This document shows positions 54,843-63,590 of a stretch of 64,000 nt of DNA, piece by piece. Made by a program: the position numbers and the translations under genes. Positions within the stretch are counted from its first letter, which is position 1. Every line of letters starts with the position of its first letter. The notes under the pieces were generated by a model, which saw only the letters and a list, made by a program, of their open reading frames with translations, did not search any database and was not told the DNA's origin. This stretch comes from Lachnospira sp900551945. Lineage in GTDB: Bacteria > Bacillota > Clostridia > Lachnospirales > Lachnospiraceae. Location of the stretch: NCBI GenBank assembly GCA_048380335.1, contig DBFCCI010000006.1, forward strand, positions 22,526 to 86,525, given 5' to 3'.

Positions 54843-56003
54843 ATGAAGAAAAAAATATTATTAATACTTATATTGTGTTTAACAACGGCTGGCTGTTCAT
54901 TATATCCAGATGGGTCTATATCTGGTAGTGATGAGAAAAATGTAGAAGTTAAAGAAGATAATGATACAAAGCATATACAAACAATCATTAATTCTTCAGT
55001 TTCTGTAGATATTGATGTGGAGGATTACAAAGCTACTGCATTGAAAGAATTAAAAGCAGAATATAGAAATTGGTCAGAACAGGAAATGAAAGATGTGGTA
55101 GATTTATTTTCTATTAATAGAAATATGGAAGGATATAGTGATAATAATCCAGAAAGGAGAGGTTATACTTATGATGATGAGAGTAAGTTGTCAATAGGAA
55201 CAGGATGTATCAGCTTTTATACTCCTAAATCATTAGAACGTAATTATCAATATTATAATCAGGAAATAATAAGTGGTAAAAAGAGCAAAGAAGAAGTTTT
55301 TCCAAAAGAGGAATTGGACGATTTTCCTAAACAACAAGCGGTGCAAGAGGTAAGAGATTTATGTAATAGACTGAATATAAATCTTTCTTCAAATGAACCA
55401 ATTGTTTATACATATGATAAAGACAGTATGACAAAAGTCATGATGAGAAATGAAGAAATCTTAAGATATAATAAGACTAAAAGTGGGGAAATATTAAATG
55501 AGATTTCATGGGGATATGAAGATGAATTATATTATATGGAATTTGATGTTGAGCTATATGGTTTGGACATGATGAAATATAGTATTAATGATAACTCTAA
55601 ATATTCGGTTGATACAAAAGTTACTGTAGCATTTGGCAGAAATGGAATAGAGCAATTTGATGCGTATATGTTGTTTGACGAAAAAGAAATTGTTAATGAT
55701 AATTTACAGATTGTGGATATTGAAGATATAGTAAAACAACTCTCGGCATTTTTAATGTACAATAATCAATTAGACGAACAGACTATAACGGATATAAAGC
55801 TTATATATGTGCCTATGGGGATAAAGGGAAGTAAGGATGCACAGAAACAAGTTACTATACGTCCATTTTGGAGTTGTACTGTGACGAGAAGTTTATATTC
55901 AGAAAAAGATGGAATAAGTAGTAAAGATTGTGAAAGAAATATGATAATTATTGATGCACAAAATAAAGATACATATAGAACAGGGAATATTGGTTTTGAG
56001 TAG
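54843..56003 (+). CDS. DUF6034-like lipoprotein, ABC cluster 2
   Basis: 386 aa lipoprotein: the signal peptide KKKILLILILCLTTAGCSLYP has a lipobox ending at Cys about 18. The extracellular part is charged and mixed alpha/beta, without a motif I can name with certainty; it resembles the DUF6034-type lipoproteins of Lachnospiraceae. 98 nt after the secreted protein (with a hairpin between) and 13 nt before the first permease. By analogy with immunity lipoproteins it could sense or bind the peptide; unproven. Confidence 0.68.
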   Translation: MKKKILLILILCLTTAGCSLYPDGSISGSDEKNVEVKEDNDTKHIQTIINSSVSVDIDVEDYKATALKELKAEYRNWSEQEMKDVVDLFSINRNMEGYSDNNPERRGYTYDDESKLSIGTGCISFYTPKSLERNYQYYNQEIISGKKSKEEVFPKEELDDFPKQQAVQEVRDLCNRLNINLSSNEPIVYTYDKDSMTKVMMRNEEILRYNKTKSGEILNEISWGYEDELYYMEFDVELYGLDMMKYSINDNSKYSVDTKVTVAFGRNGIEQFDAYMLFDEKEIVNDNLQIVDIEDIVKQLSAFLMYNNQLDEQTITDIKLIYVPMGIKGSKDAQKQVTIRPFWSCTVTRSLYSEKDGISSKDCERNMIIIDAQNKDTYRTGNIGFE

Positions 56004-56016
56004 ATAAGGAGTTTGT

Positions 56017-56802
56017 ATGAAAAAGTTATTTGGAGCATATAGACAGGAGCTAATGCGTGTTTTCAGCTCATATAAAATATATATATGTATCATTTCATAT
56101 ATTTTGGTATGCGTGTATATGAGCTATAATTTTGATACAAATAGTTTGAAGAAATCTGTACTTGAAGGTCTAGGTAATATAGCAGGTTTTAATAATATGA
56201 ATAAGATACCAGTATTAATTGCTTCAATTCCTATGGCAACCAGTTTTTGTGATGATATAAGTAATAATTATTTTAATTCATGTATTATAAGATGTGGAGG
56301 AAGAAATTATATCATTTCCAAATTCACTACAAGTTATATAATTTCTTTTTTGATATCATTTATAGGACTTTCAATATATTCCGTAATATGTGGAGTTAAA
56401 AATGGGCTGGGGGTACATCAAGTACATGAGTATAGGGTATTCCATGATATTGCATATGGAAATTATCCAGTTTTAGCAGCGATTTCTTTTATATTTTTAT
56501 TTTCAATGGTGTCAGCAATATATGCAGTAATGGGCATGGCGTTATCATCAGCAGTTCCTAACAGGTTTGTAGCAGTAACATCAACTTTTTTTATTAATAT
56601 GTTTGTTGAAAATGTTCTTGATTTTTTGCCGAAATCTATTAGTTTATTTGATATACAAAAAGGAAATAATGCTTATTTAGGTATGAGAGCTTCTGTCGTA
56701 ATATTGTTATCCTGCATGGTATGTATGGGATATTTTTTAATTGCATTATGGGTATTTAAGCATTTTGCAGAGAGGAGGCTTGATGGAAATGAAAGCCATT
56801 AG
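56017..56802 (+). CDS. ABC transporter permease, cluster 2
   Basis: 261 aa with about six membrane segments (YKIYICIISYILVCVYMSY, FTTSYIISFLISFIGLSIYSV, YPVLAAISFIFLFSMVSAIYAV, MRASVVILLSCMVCMGYFLIALWVF). ABC-2-like topology. Overlaps the next permease gene by 20 nt. Similar in place, not obviously in sequence, to the permeases of cluster 1. Confidence 0.72.
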   Translation: MKKLFGAYRQELMRVFSSYKIYICIISYILVCVYMSYNFDTNSLKKSVLEGLGNIAGFNNMNKIPVLIASIPMATSFCDDISNNYFNSCIIRCGGRNYIISKFTTSYIISFLISFIGLSIYSVICGVKNGLGVHQVHEYRVFHDIAYGNYPVLAAISFIFLFSMVSAIYAVMGMALSSAVPNRFVAVTSTFFINMFVENVLDFLPKSISLFDIQKGNNAYLGMRASVVILLSCMVCMGYFLIALWVFKHFAERRLDGNESH

Positions 56803-57634
56803 AATATGTATGCAAAATATTCGTAAATGGAGTGGAAATAGAAGAATAAAGATGTGCATAGCCATGACAATACTTCTTGTATATTCTTATACTAAAGACC
56901 TTAGCATATTATGTAATAATATGGGGCAAAAAATAAATCCTTGGATTTTTCCATTTTTGTTTGCATTTAGATATATGAGAATTGTATTTATTGTACCAGT
57001 TATATTTATTTTTTGTGATGCTCCATTTGTAGATACTAATCAAACTTATATTATGCTTAGGACAAAAAGAAGTATATGGAGTGTAGGACAAATATTATAT
57101 ATTATTATATGTTCGTTTCTATATACATTATTACATCTTTTTTTTACTATCATATTTAATATAAGATATATGCAATGGGGGATTACTTGGGGCGATGTAT
57201 TGGGAAGTGCAGGGACTTCAGGTATAATGACATCACTTAATATAAGATACAATACGGTAGGAATATCAGGTTCAGTAATACGATATTTTACACCAATGCA
57301 AGCTATGTTTTTTTCGTTTATATTAATGTGGCTAAGTTTTGTATTTGTAGGAATGTTAATTTATGTAATAAATATTGTAACAAGGACAAAAGGTTTAGGT
57401 ATTATTGTCGCAGGTTTTTTTGTATTGCTAAATGCTATTGTTGATGGTAAACCATATTTATATAAGTTTTCACCATTAACATGGAGTTACATTGGATGTA
57501 TAGATGTTGGTGGTAGGACACAATGTCCTACAATAACATATGTATTATTTTCATATATTATTATAATTACAATATTTAGTGTTATAGCTATAATTGCAGG
57601 TAACAGACAAGAGGTGGTAGTATACAATGAATAA
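56783..57634 (+). CDS. ABC transporter permease, cluster 2
   Basis: 283 aa with about six membrane segments, an aromatic-rich N-terminus (MEMKAIRICMQNIRKWSGNRRIK) and an extracytoplasmic YMQWGITWGDVLGSAG loop. The ATG at 56783 follows GAGGAGG by 5 nt; the ORF could be read from 56741 but that lies within the previous gene. It overlaps the ATPase start by 8 nt, so translation is coupled. Confidence 0.72.
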   Translation: MEMKAIRICMQNIRKWSGNRRIKMCIAMTILLVYSYTKDLSILCNNMGQKINPWIFPFLFAFRYMRIVFIVPVIFIFCDAPFVDTNQTYIMLRTKRSIWSVGQILYIIICSFLYTLLHLFFTIIFNIRYMQWGITWGDVLGSAGTSGIMTSLNIRYNTVGISGSVIRYFTPMQAMFFSFILMWLSFVFVGMLIYVINIVTRTKGLGIIVAGFFVLLNAIVDGKPYLYKFSPLTWSYIGCIDVGGRTQCPTITYVLFSYIIIITIFSVIAIIAGNRQEVVVYNE

Positions 57635-58280
57635 CGATAAAGAATATATAATTGAAGTAAAAAATGTTACAAAAAAATATGGTGCAAATATAGTGCTTAA
57701 TGATGTTACAGTATCATTTGAGAAAGGTAAAATACATGGATTAATAGGAAGAAATGGTTCAGGTAAGACAATGTTAATAAAGTGTATATGTGGTTTTGTT
57801 ACACCATCATCAGGTGAAATATTAATAAATGGTGAAAAAGTTAAGAATAATAGTGCACAATTAGAAAATATTGGGGCAATTATAGAAACACCTGGGTTTT
57901 TAAGTAATTATAGTGCATATAATAATTTGAGATTTCTTGCAGGGATTAATAAAAAAATAGGAAAAGATAAAATAAAAAAAACTATTGAAATGGTTGGATT
58001 AGACCCTGAAAGTAAAAAACATGTTGGAAAATACTCATTAGGTATGAAACAAAGATTAGGTCTTGCACAAGCACTGATGGAAGAACCAGATATTTTATTG
58101 CTTGATGAGCCGATGAATGGTTTGGATAAAAATGGTGTTGGTGAAATGAGAACTTTATTTAAAAGTCTTGTATCAAGTGGTAAAACTATTATTATGGCAA
58201 ATCATAGTGCGGAAGATATAGAAATATTGTGTGATACAGTTTATGAGATGGATTGTGGTGTTATTAATAAAATATTATAG
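57627..58280 (+). CDS. ABC transporter ATPase, cluster 2
   Basis: 217 aa. Walker A GRNGSGKTMLIK (about 39-50), Q-loop region ETPGFLSNYSAYNNL, signature YSLGMKQRLGLAQ (about 134-146), Walker B ILLLDEPMNGLDK and the switch His in MANHSAEDIE. Very similar to the cluster 1 ATPase (shared SLGMKQRLG and ENPAFIGNY/ETPGFLSNY segments), so the two clusters are paralogous at least in this subunit. Confidence 0.9.
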   Translation: MNNDKEYIIEVKNVTKKYGANIVLNDVTVSFEKGKIHGLIGRNGSGKTMLIKCICGFVTPSSGEILINGEKVKNNSAQLENIGAIIETPGFLSNYSAYNNLRFLAGINKKIGKDKIKKTIEMVGLDPESKKHVGKYSLGMKQRLGLAQALMEEPDILLLDEPMNGLDKNGVGEMRTLFKSLVSSGKTIIMANHSAEDIEILCDTVYEMDCGVINKIL

Positions 58281-58287
58281 TATAAAA

Positions 58288-58344
58288 ATAATGGCTATAT
58301 ACAAAAGAACTTTAATAAAGTACTTTAATGTATATAGCCATTAT
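58288..58344. terminator. Bidirectional terminator between ABC cluster 2 and pfp
   Basis: ataatggctatatac at 58288-58302 and its complement at 58330-58344 form a 15 bp stem with an inner aaagta/tacttt pairing. Confidence 0.85.
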
Positions 58345-58385
58345 CTATGTAATATTTAATTATAATTAGTTGTTATGTTGAAAAA

Positions 58386-59609
58386 TTACATATTAACATT
58401 AAGATGTCTTGGAAGACCATCTACCATAATTGGCGAAAGTTCAGCCTGAATAAGAGGTCTGATATATCTTATAAGGTCTTCTGTAACATAATCGTCATCA
58501 GTAATCCATTCTAATGGAACTTTCTTTTCAACATTAGCAATGTCATGTACATCATGAGTTTCTGTGATACACATATATGGGTCATCAGAAATTCTCTTTA
58601 ATACTACAACTCGTCCAGACTCGCCTTCAAATGCTGCCTTAACGGCTGCACCACCTACGTTAAATGCTTCAGTAATATCAGTACGAGATGTCATGTGAGC
58701 TGCACAACGCTGCATTGTTGATAATTCAACTGCACGAGTCTTAATTCCAAGTTCAGAGCCAATCTTGTTAGCAAGGAACTTAGCAGAACCAGCAAGCTGC
58801 TTATGACCGAAAGCATCTACGAATTCAACGTGGTCAGAAAGTTCAAATACATATCTGCCGTCGGCAACCTTAATACCTTCTGATATTGCGATTACCATTG
58901 AACGACCTTCTTCGCTTCTTTCCTTAACTGCCTTCATAAAGCTGTCAATATCAAATACTTTTTCTGGAAGATAAATCATATCTACCCCTTCACAGTCTTC
59001 GCCCTTAGCGAGAGCTGCTGCTGCTGTAAGCCAACCGGCGTTACGTCCCATAATTTCAACAATAGTGATTGTTGGATAGTCGTATACGAGACCGTCACGA
59101 ATAATTTCCTTCATTGTTGCGGCTATGTACTTAGCAGCACTACCAAAACCTGGTGTGTGGTCTGTTACAGCAAGGTCATTATCAATAGTCTTTGGAACAC
59201 CCATAAAACTTATATCGCTGCCAACCATTGCACCGTAATCTGAAAGCTGCTTAATTGTATCCATTGAGTCGTTTCCGCCAATGTAGAAGAAATACTTTAC
59301 GTTTAATTCGTCAAGAGTCTTGAAAATCTTTTCGTATACATCCTCGTTGCCTTTAATTTCAGGTAATTTGTAACGACATGAACCTAAAAATGAAGAAGGT
59401 GTTCTCTTTAAAAGGTCGATGTCGATATCAGTCTTAATCTTTTCTGAAAGGTCAACGTACTGACCATCTAAAAGTCCCTTGATACCATGAAGCATACCAT
59501 ATACTTTGTCAGCACCTCTATCTTTCGCAGTCTTAAATACCCCTACAAGACTTGAATTAATTACTGATGTTGGTCCACCTGACTGGCCAACGATTACATT
59601 TCCATTCAT
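58386..59609 (-). CDS. 6-phosphofructokinase, PPi-type clade
   Basis: 407 aa phosphofructokinase. The catalytic segment PKTIDNDLAVTDHTPGFGSA has the Lys of PPi-dependent enzymes where ATP enzymes have Gly. The phosphate-donor loop is GGNDSMDT rather than the ATP-type GGDGS. MNGNVIVGQSGGPTSVINSSL is the start, EIMGRNAGWLTAA is the substrate loop. The ATG at 59609 with GGAGG upstream is chosen; the frame stays open about 60 codons further without a better start. PPi use is inferred from these residues. With pgi and tkt it belongs to central sugar metabolism. Confidence 0.9.
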   Translation of the reverse strand: MNGNVIVGQSGGPTSVINSSLVGVFKTAKDRGADKVYGMLHGIKGLLDGQYVDLSEKIKTDIDIDLLKRTPSSFLGSCRYKLPEIKGNEDVYEKIFKTLDELNVKYFFYIGGNDSMDTIKQLSDYGAMVGSDISFMGVPKTIDNDLAVTDHTPGFGSAAKYIAATMKEIIRDGLVYDYPTITIVEIMGRNAGWLTAAAALAKGEDCEGVDMIYLPEKVFDIDSFMKAVKERSEEGRSMVIAISEGIKVADGRYVFELSDHVEFVDAFGHKQLAGSAKFLANKIGSELGIKTRAVELSTMQRCAAHMTSRTDITEAFNVGGAAVKAAFEGESGRVVVLKRISDDPYMCITETHDVHDIANVEKKVPLEWITDDDYVTEDLIRYIRPLIQAELSPIMVDGLPRHLNVNM

Positions 59610-59836
59610 ATATTCCTCCAATTCTCCGTTTTTACGGCAATAAACGTGATTAAATGCAATGATACTTTTGTGAAAGTCGCAAAGCACCATATTATTTATA
59701 ATTATGGTAATTAACAATATCATATAATTTATCACGAATATCTTTATTTCTATTCTAACATAATTATCAAAATCATACAATAGGTTAATCATTTCCTTTT
59801 AAAATTTAATAAAAAAATTGTCAAAATAACGCTTTC

Positions 59837-59864
59837 TTGTAACAAATTAAAAAAGTGGTATAAT
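59837..59864 (+). promoter_or_regulatory. Promoter of the HD-domain gene
   Basis: TTGTAA at 59837-59842, a 16 nt spacer and TATAAT at 59859-59864. A minus-strand TTGACA (59824-59819) with a weak -10 may serve pfp. The 59610-59953 gap shows nothing else. Confidence 0.5.
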
Positions 59865-59953
59865 TATAAAGATAGGAAACCACAATTTGTAGTAGTGGTC
59901 GATGTGAATATATCAGCGGTCACTTATTTGTACAAGAAAGGAAAGTTTTAATC

Positions 59954-60559
59954 ATGTCTAATAGATGCGATGCAGGTACAAGCAGCAGAAGAAGAAATTA
60001 TAAAAAATACATTAAGAAACCTGAGTATTCATCACGTTTTGAAAGAGGAATTTCAAGTATAAGAAAGAAACATTATGATAGGGACAAATCTGGAAAAGAA
60101 TATATGGATTTTGTAAAGGATATTGTTGAAAATCCTGTTGTTCAGCAGATGAAGGAGTATAACCATCACAGTCATACAACGTGTTTTGAACACTCCGTTC
60201 ATGTGTCATATTATAATTATCTTATATGTAAAAAGTTAGGTTGGGACGTAAAGGCAGCAGCTAAAGGTGGACTTTTACACGATTTATTCCTTTACGATTG
60301 GCATGGTCATAAGCCTGAAAAAGGAGAGCGAAAGCATGGCTTTGAGCATCCAACAAAAGCACTTAAAAATGCTGGAAATAACTTTAATATAACTAGAAAA
60401 GAAGGGGATATTATAGCAAAGCATATGTTTCCACTTACAGTTACACCACCAAAGTATAAAGAAACTTATGTTATAGTAATGACAGATAAGTTTTGTGGAA
60501 TGTGTGAAGTAATGGATAGATTTTTTAAACAGAGCAAAAGAGAAACATTTCGCAAATAA
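59954..60559 (+). CDS. HD-domain phosphohydrolase
   Basis: 201 aa. An N-terminal basic stretch is followed by an HD domain (about 60-190). Metal ligands are suggested by the first His (FEHSVHVS, about 75-80), the HD pair in GLLHDLFLYDW (about 107) and a later HGFEHPTKAL. The C-terminal TDKFCGMCEVMDRF is characteristic of this group, which is common in Clostridia. Substrate unknown; nucleotides are usual for the superfamily. AAAGGAAAG before the ATG. A NUDIX gene follows after about 46 nt. Confidence 0.85.
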   Translation: MSNRCDAGTSSRRRNYKKYIKKPEYSSRFERGISSIRKKHYDRDKSGKEYMDFVKDIVENPVVQQMKEYNHHSHTTCFEHSVHVSYYNYLICKKLGWDVKAAAKGGLLHDLFLYDWHGHKPEKGERKHGFEHPTKALKNAGNNFNITRKEGDIIAKHMFPLTVTPPKYKETYVIVMTDKFCGMCEVMDRFFKQSKRETFRK

Positions 60560-60605
60560 AATAAATTTTTAAAATATACAAAAGTATATTAGAATGGAGC
60601 TTTTT

Positions 60606-61310
60606 ATGTATTTAGACGAAGAACAGATAAAGCCTTTTATAGGACTTGAAAAATATAATGAGCAAGGTAAAGATTTAAAGACATTTTTAGAAGAATATGA
60701 CCCAAAGAAGTATGACAATCCATGTAATACAGTGGATACTTGCGTATTTACATATGATAAAGACGTAGTTGTAAAAAGAGTACTTCTTATAAGAAGAAAA
60801 AATCATCCTAGCATTGGTATGTGGGCGTTACCGGGGGGGTTTGTTGAATATAAAGAAGATATTGACATTGCTGCTATGCGTGAACTAGAAGAAGAGACTG
60901 GCGTAAAGGATATTGAAGCTGAACAGTTTAAAAGTTATGGTGCGTATGATAGAGACCCTAGAACTAGAATTATTACTACGGCTTATGCTGCGCTTATACC
61001 AGATGGAAGTGTTAATCCTGTAGCAGGTGATGACGCAAGGGACACAGGCTGGTTTGATATTTCAGACGTAAGAGAAGACATTTTTATTGATGAAAATGGT
61101 ATTATCCACGATAAGCACTGTCTTACTCTTACAAAGTCAGATGACAATTCAGTTGTGACAACTTCGCATATTGATATAACTTATAAGAAAAATGCCATTT
61201 TAAAGAATGTACATTACAAAGTACTTGATACACAGCTTCTTGCGGCAGACCACGGCGCAGTTGTGCTTGAGGGGTATCACTATGTTTGCAAAAAAATAAA
61301 TGAGCATTAA
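60606..61310 (+). CDS. NUDIX hydrolase with C-terminal extension
   Basis: 234 aa. The Nudix box GGFVEYKEDIDIAAMRELEEETGV (about 77-100) is complete (G-x5-E-x7-R-E-x2-E-E-x-G). A C-terminal region of about 80 residues beyond the domain (HIDITYKKNAILKNVHYKVLDTQLLAADHGAVVLEGYHYV) may be a winged-helix-like module as in ADP-ribose-related NrtR/NudF groups; uncertain. The ATG at 60606 has GGAG 6 nt upstream, so the ATG at 60594 is rejected. Confidence 0.85.
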   Translation: MYLDEEQIKPFIGLEKYNEQGKDLKTFLEEYDPKKYDNPCNTVDTCVFTYDKDVVVKRVLLIRRKNHPSIGMWALPGGFVEYKEDIDIAAMRELEEETGVKDIEAEQFKSYGAYDRDPRTRIITTAYAALIPDGSVNPVAGDDARDTGWFDISDVREDIFIDENGIIHDKHCLTLTKSDDNSVVTTSHIDITYKKNAILKNVHYKVLDTQLLAADHGAVVLEGYHYVCKKINEH

Positions 61311-61393
61311 AAATTGTATTTTGCATGATTTTAACTTATTGATATTTAAAAATTTAAAATATAGTGTGTTTAATTGAGTTGTAATAATGATGC

Positions 61394-61957
61394 TTATGAC
61401 TGTAGTGGGGGTTTAAAAAGCCCTATTTTTGGTGGCAAGATTGTAAATAGGAAAAATAGTAGTGTACATATTATCAGTGCAGTAACAGAGAGCTTAAAAA
61501 GAGTTTCACTATTAATAAAGCGGCAGTGACTCCATTTTGTCTGCAATAGGAAAAATAGTGCATATGCCCATATTACAGCAATAAAATATATTGCAATGTT
61601 TATCCAGTCAACGTTTTTTCCAATTATGCCACTTATAGTATAGAAAAGTACAATGATTAGTAACATACCAGTAAATATTGAAATTGCAAAGCTATTTACA
61701 AAGAGTTTGAGATTTTTAGAGATATCTTTATAGTTAAAGAGTCCAACAAGCATACAAAGTAACATTGGGAAATATAATAATTTGAGATGTTCCCATGTAG
61801 ACTCATTTATTGTGGTAAATAGCCCCACGATTATATTATTTCCAAAAAAATTATAAGCAAAGTGTAATAGTACACCTAGAATACAAGTAACGATAAAAGA
61901 GTATATTGTGAATTTTTTTAAATGATTGTCTCGCTTATAATTAGTGGTGTTATTCAT
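61394..61957 (-). CDS. DUF6512-like membrane protein
   Basis: 187 aa with about five or six membrane segments. The family hallmark FTTINESTWEHLKLLYFPML lies after the first segment (about 46-65). Very likely an integral membrane protein of unknown function, frequent in clostridia. Convergent with the NUDIX gene. AAAGG precedes the ATG. Confidence 0.78.
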   Translation of the reverse strand: MNNTTNYKRDNHLKKFTIYSFIVTCILGVLLHFAYNFFGNNIIVGLFTTINESTWEHLKLLYFPMLLCMLVGLFNYKDISKNLKLFVNSFAISIFTGMLLIIVLFYTISGIIGKNVDWINIAIYFIAVIWAYALFFLLQTKWSHCRFINSETLFKLSVTALIICTLLFFLFTILPPKIGLFKPPLQS

Positions 61958-62059
61958 ATATACAGCCCTTTCAAAATTGATTATATTTATATTAATATGT
62001 AAAAATAAATAATTTTATACGGGAGAATTTATATGAATAGTATATATCTGTAAGAAATT

Positions 62060-62157
62060 TGGAGACTGTCAAGATAAATTGAGAAGCTTGCAGGGCGTTC
62101 ACATAGTTGATACAAGAAATAAGTGTGAGCAGATGACTTGTATCAGGAGTATAAGGC
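62060..62157 (+). repeat. Repeat family B in the flavin reductase leader
   Basis: ggagactgtcaagataaatt, gagaagcttgcagggcgttc and acatagttgat align with the reverse complement of the 63.0 kb element (gactgtcgcgataacttgag, then tctcatagttg) and with 50565-50615. It continues with the hairpin gatacaag (62109-62116)/cttgtatc (62137-62144) and gtataaggcgttt, matching the end of the pgi copy. Confidence 0.5.
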
Positions 62158-62237
62158 GTTTGTATAAATTGTAATAGTGTTATATTTGATTTGTAGTGCT
62201 ACGAAATTATAAAAATATTTTTGTGTAAGGAGAATTT

Positions 62238-62918
62238 ATGTCAAAGACTAATTTTAAACCGGGAAATATGCTTTATCCAGTGCCAGCAGTAATGGTAAGC
62301 TGTCAAAGAGAAGGTGAAAAGCCTAATATAATAACAGTTGCATGGGCAGGAACTATTTGTTCAGACCCTGCGATGGTGTCTATATCAGTTAGACCAGAAA
62401 GATATTCTTATGACATTATTAAAGAAACAAAGGAGTTTGTTATTAATTTAACAACAAAGGATATAGTAAAGGCTACAGATTACTGTGGTGTAAGGTCTGG
62501 GCGTGACGTTGATAAATTCAAAGAAATGAACCTTACTGCGATTAAGTCGCAAAAGGTTAATGCACCATCAATAGCTGAAAGTCCAGTAAATATCGAGTGT
62601 AAGGTTAAAAAGATTGAACATCTTGGAACTCATGATATGTTTATTGCCGAAGTAGTTGCTGTTACTGTTGATGATAAGTATATGAATGAAAATGGCAGAT
62701 TTGAGCTTAATTCTTCTGGGCTTGTGACATATTCTCATGGGGAGTATTTTGAGCTTGGTAAAAAGCTTGGGACATTTGGATATTCTGTTAAAAAGCCGAC
62801 TAAGAAAACTAAGAGTGGGGCAAAAGGCAAGGTTAATGGGGCAACAAATAAGGGAAGTAAGAAAAAGTTAGCAGATAAGGCAAAGAATAAAAAAAGTAAT
62901 CATAAAAATAAAAAATAA
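62238..62918 (+). CDS. Flavin reductase-like (flavoredoxin) protein with basic tail
   Basis: 226 aa. Residues about 1-180 form an FMN-binding split-barrel flavin reductase/flavoredoxin: PVPAVMVSCQREGEKPNIIT, AWAGTICSDPAMVSISVRPERYSYDII, KEFVINLTTKDIVKATDYCG. The last about 45 residues are an unusual Lys/Gly/Ser/Asn tail (KKPTKKTKSGAKGKVNGATN and on), which ordinary flavoredoxins of about 190 aa lack. It is a probable electron carrier or flavin reductase. AAGGAG precedes the ATG. Confidence 0.88.
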   Translation: MSKTNFKPGNMLYPVPAVMVSCQREGEKPNIITVAWAGTICSDPAMVSISVRPERYSYDIIKETKEFVINLTTKDIVKATDYCGVRSGRDVDKFKEMNLTAIKSQKVNAPSIAESPVNIECKVKKIEHLGTHDMFIAEVVAVTVDDKYMNENGRFELNSSGLVTYSHGEYFELGKKLGTFGYSVKKPTKKTKSGAKGKVNGATNKGSKKKLADKAKNKKSNHKNKK

Positions 62919-62934
62919 ATTTTATTATTGTGTG

Positions 62935-63245
62935 GTGAAAATGGTATGACATTTTACAGTTGATGGATAAAGGCTAAGTATTTCTAAGTTGTGCTTATTT
63001 AGATATTAGAAACGGACGTGAGCGCAACTATGAGAAACCGCTTTGCGAGTTTCTCAAGTTATCGCGACAGTCGCTAAGGTCTTGTGCAAGCACAGACTTT
63101 AGCTCGTTGTTCGCGTAAATCAATGCGACATCGTGTCACTGCTTGTTTGCCCCAACGTCCTGTTGGGGCATCACTGTTTGTTTAAAGCACAACTAAGAAC
63201 TACTAAGCCTTTACCATAGACTATAAAATGTCATACCATTTTCAC
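62935..63245. repeat. 311 nt long palindromic element next to the IS200/IS605 copy
   Basis: Left arm (gtgaaaatggtatgacattt from 62935 to about 62996) and right arm (63184-63245, ending aaatgtcataccattttcac) are about 85% complementary over about 62 nt. Between them are further hairpins: tgagaaac/gtttctca (about 63030-63056), gctaaggtc/gactttagc (about 63072-63103) and gccccaacg/ctgttggggc (about 63150-63170). The centre (63010-63120) is repeat family B. No open reading frame. Confidence 0.75.
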
Positions 63246-63343
63246 TATCTACAACTACACCTATATAAATATTAAGATGGTTATAAATAAGTGGCGAAAA
63301 ACCCCATAGCTCGCTGTGGGGCTGAAAGCCACTCTTTTTTTAC

Positions 63344-63372
63344 TTGACATATACATATATTAGATATATAAT
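63344..63372 (+). promoter_or_regulatory. Consensus promoter of the insertion sequence
   Basis: Perfect TTGACA at 63344-63349, a 17 nt spacer and perfect TATAAT at 63367-63372, unusually strong for a transposon, 30 nt before the accessory gene. Confidence 0.75.
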
Positions 63373-63401
63373 ATATGTATAAATATTGTAAGGAGAGTAT
63401 T

Positions 63402-63590
63402 ATGGCACGACCAAGAACAAATAATGTACAAATAAATATAGCTATTCCTATAGAATGGAAAAAGGAACTTGAAAACCTTGCTCGTATCTATTCAGTTGAA
63501 GAAGGGAAAACTGTAACATTTCTTGATTTAATGCGTAGGGGTATTCAAGAAAAATATCAATTAGGAGAAGATAACGAGCATGGAGAATGA
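63402..63590 (+). CDS. Small ribbon-helix-helix-like protein within the insertion sequence
   Basis: 62 aa: MARPRTNNVQINIAIPIEWK is a beta strand with flanking basic residues, then two helices (KELENLARIYS, TFLDLMRRGIQEKYQL), consistent with a ribbon-helix-helix DNA-binding fold. The ATG at 63402 follows AGGAGAG; the upstream ATG at 63375 lacks a site. Its last codons overlap tnpA by 11 nt. It could repress the strong promoter or assist transposition; inference only. Confidence 0.65.
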   Translation: MARPRTNNVQINIAIPIEWKKELENLARIYSVEEGKTVTFLDLMRRGIQEKYQLGEDNEHGE

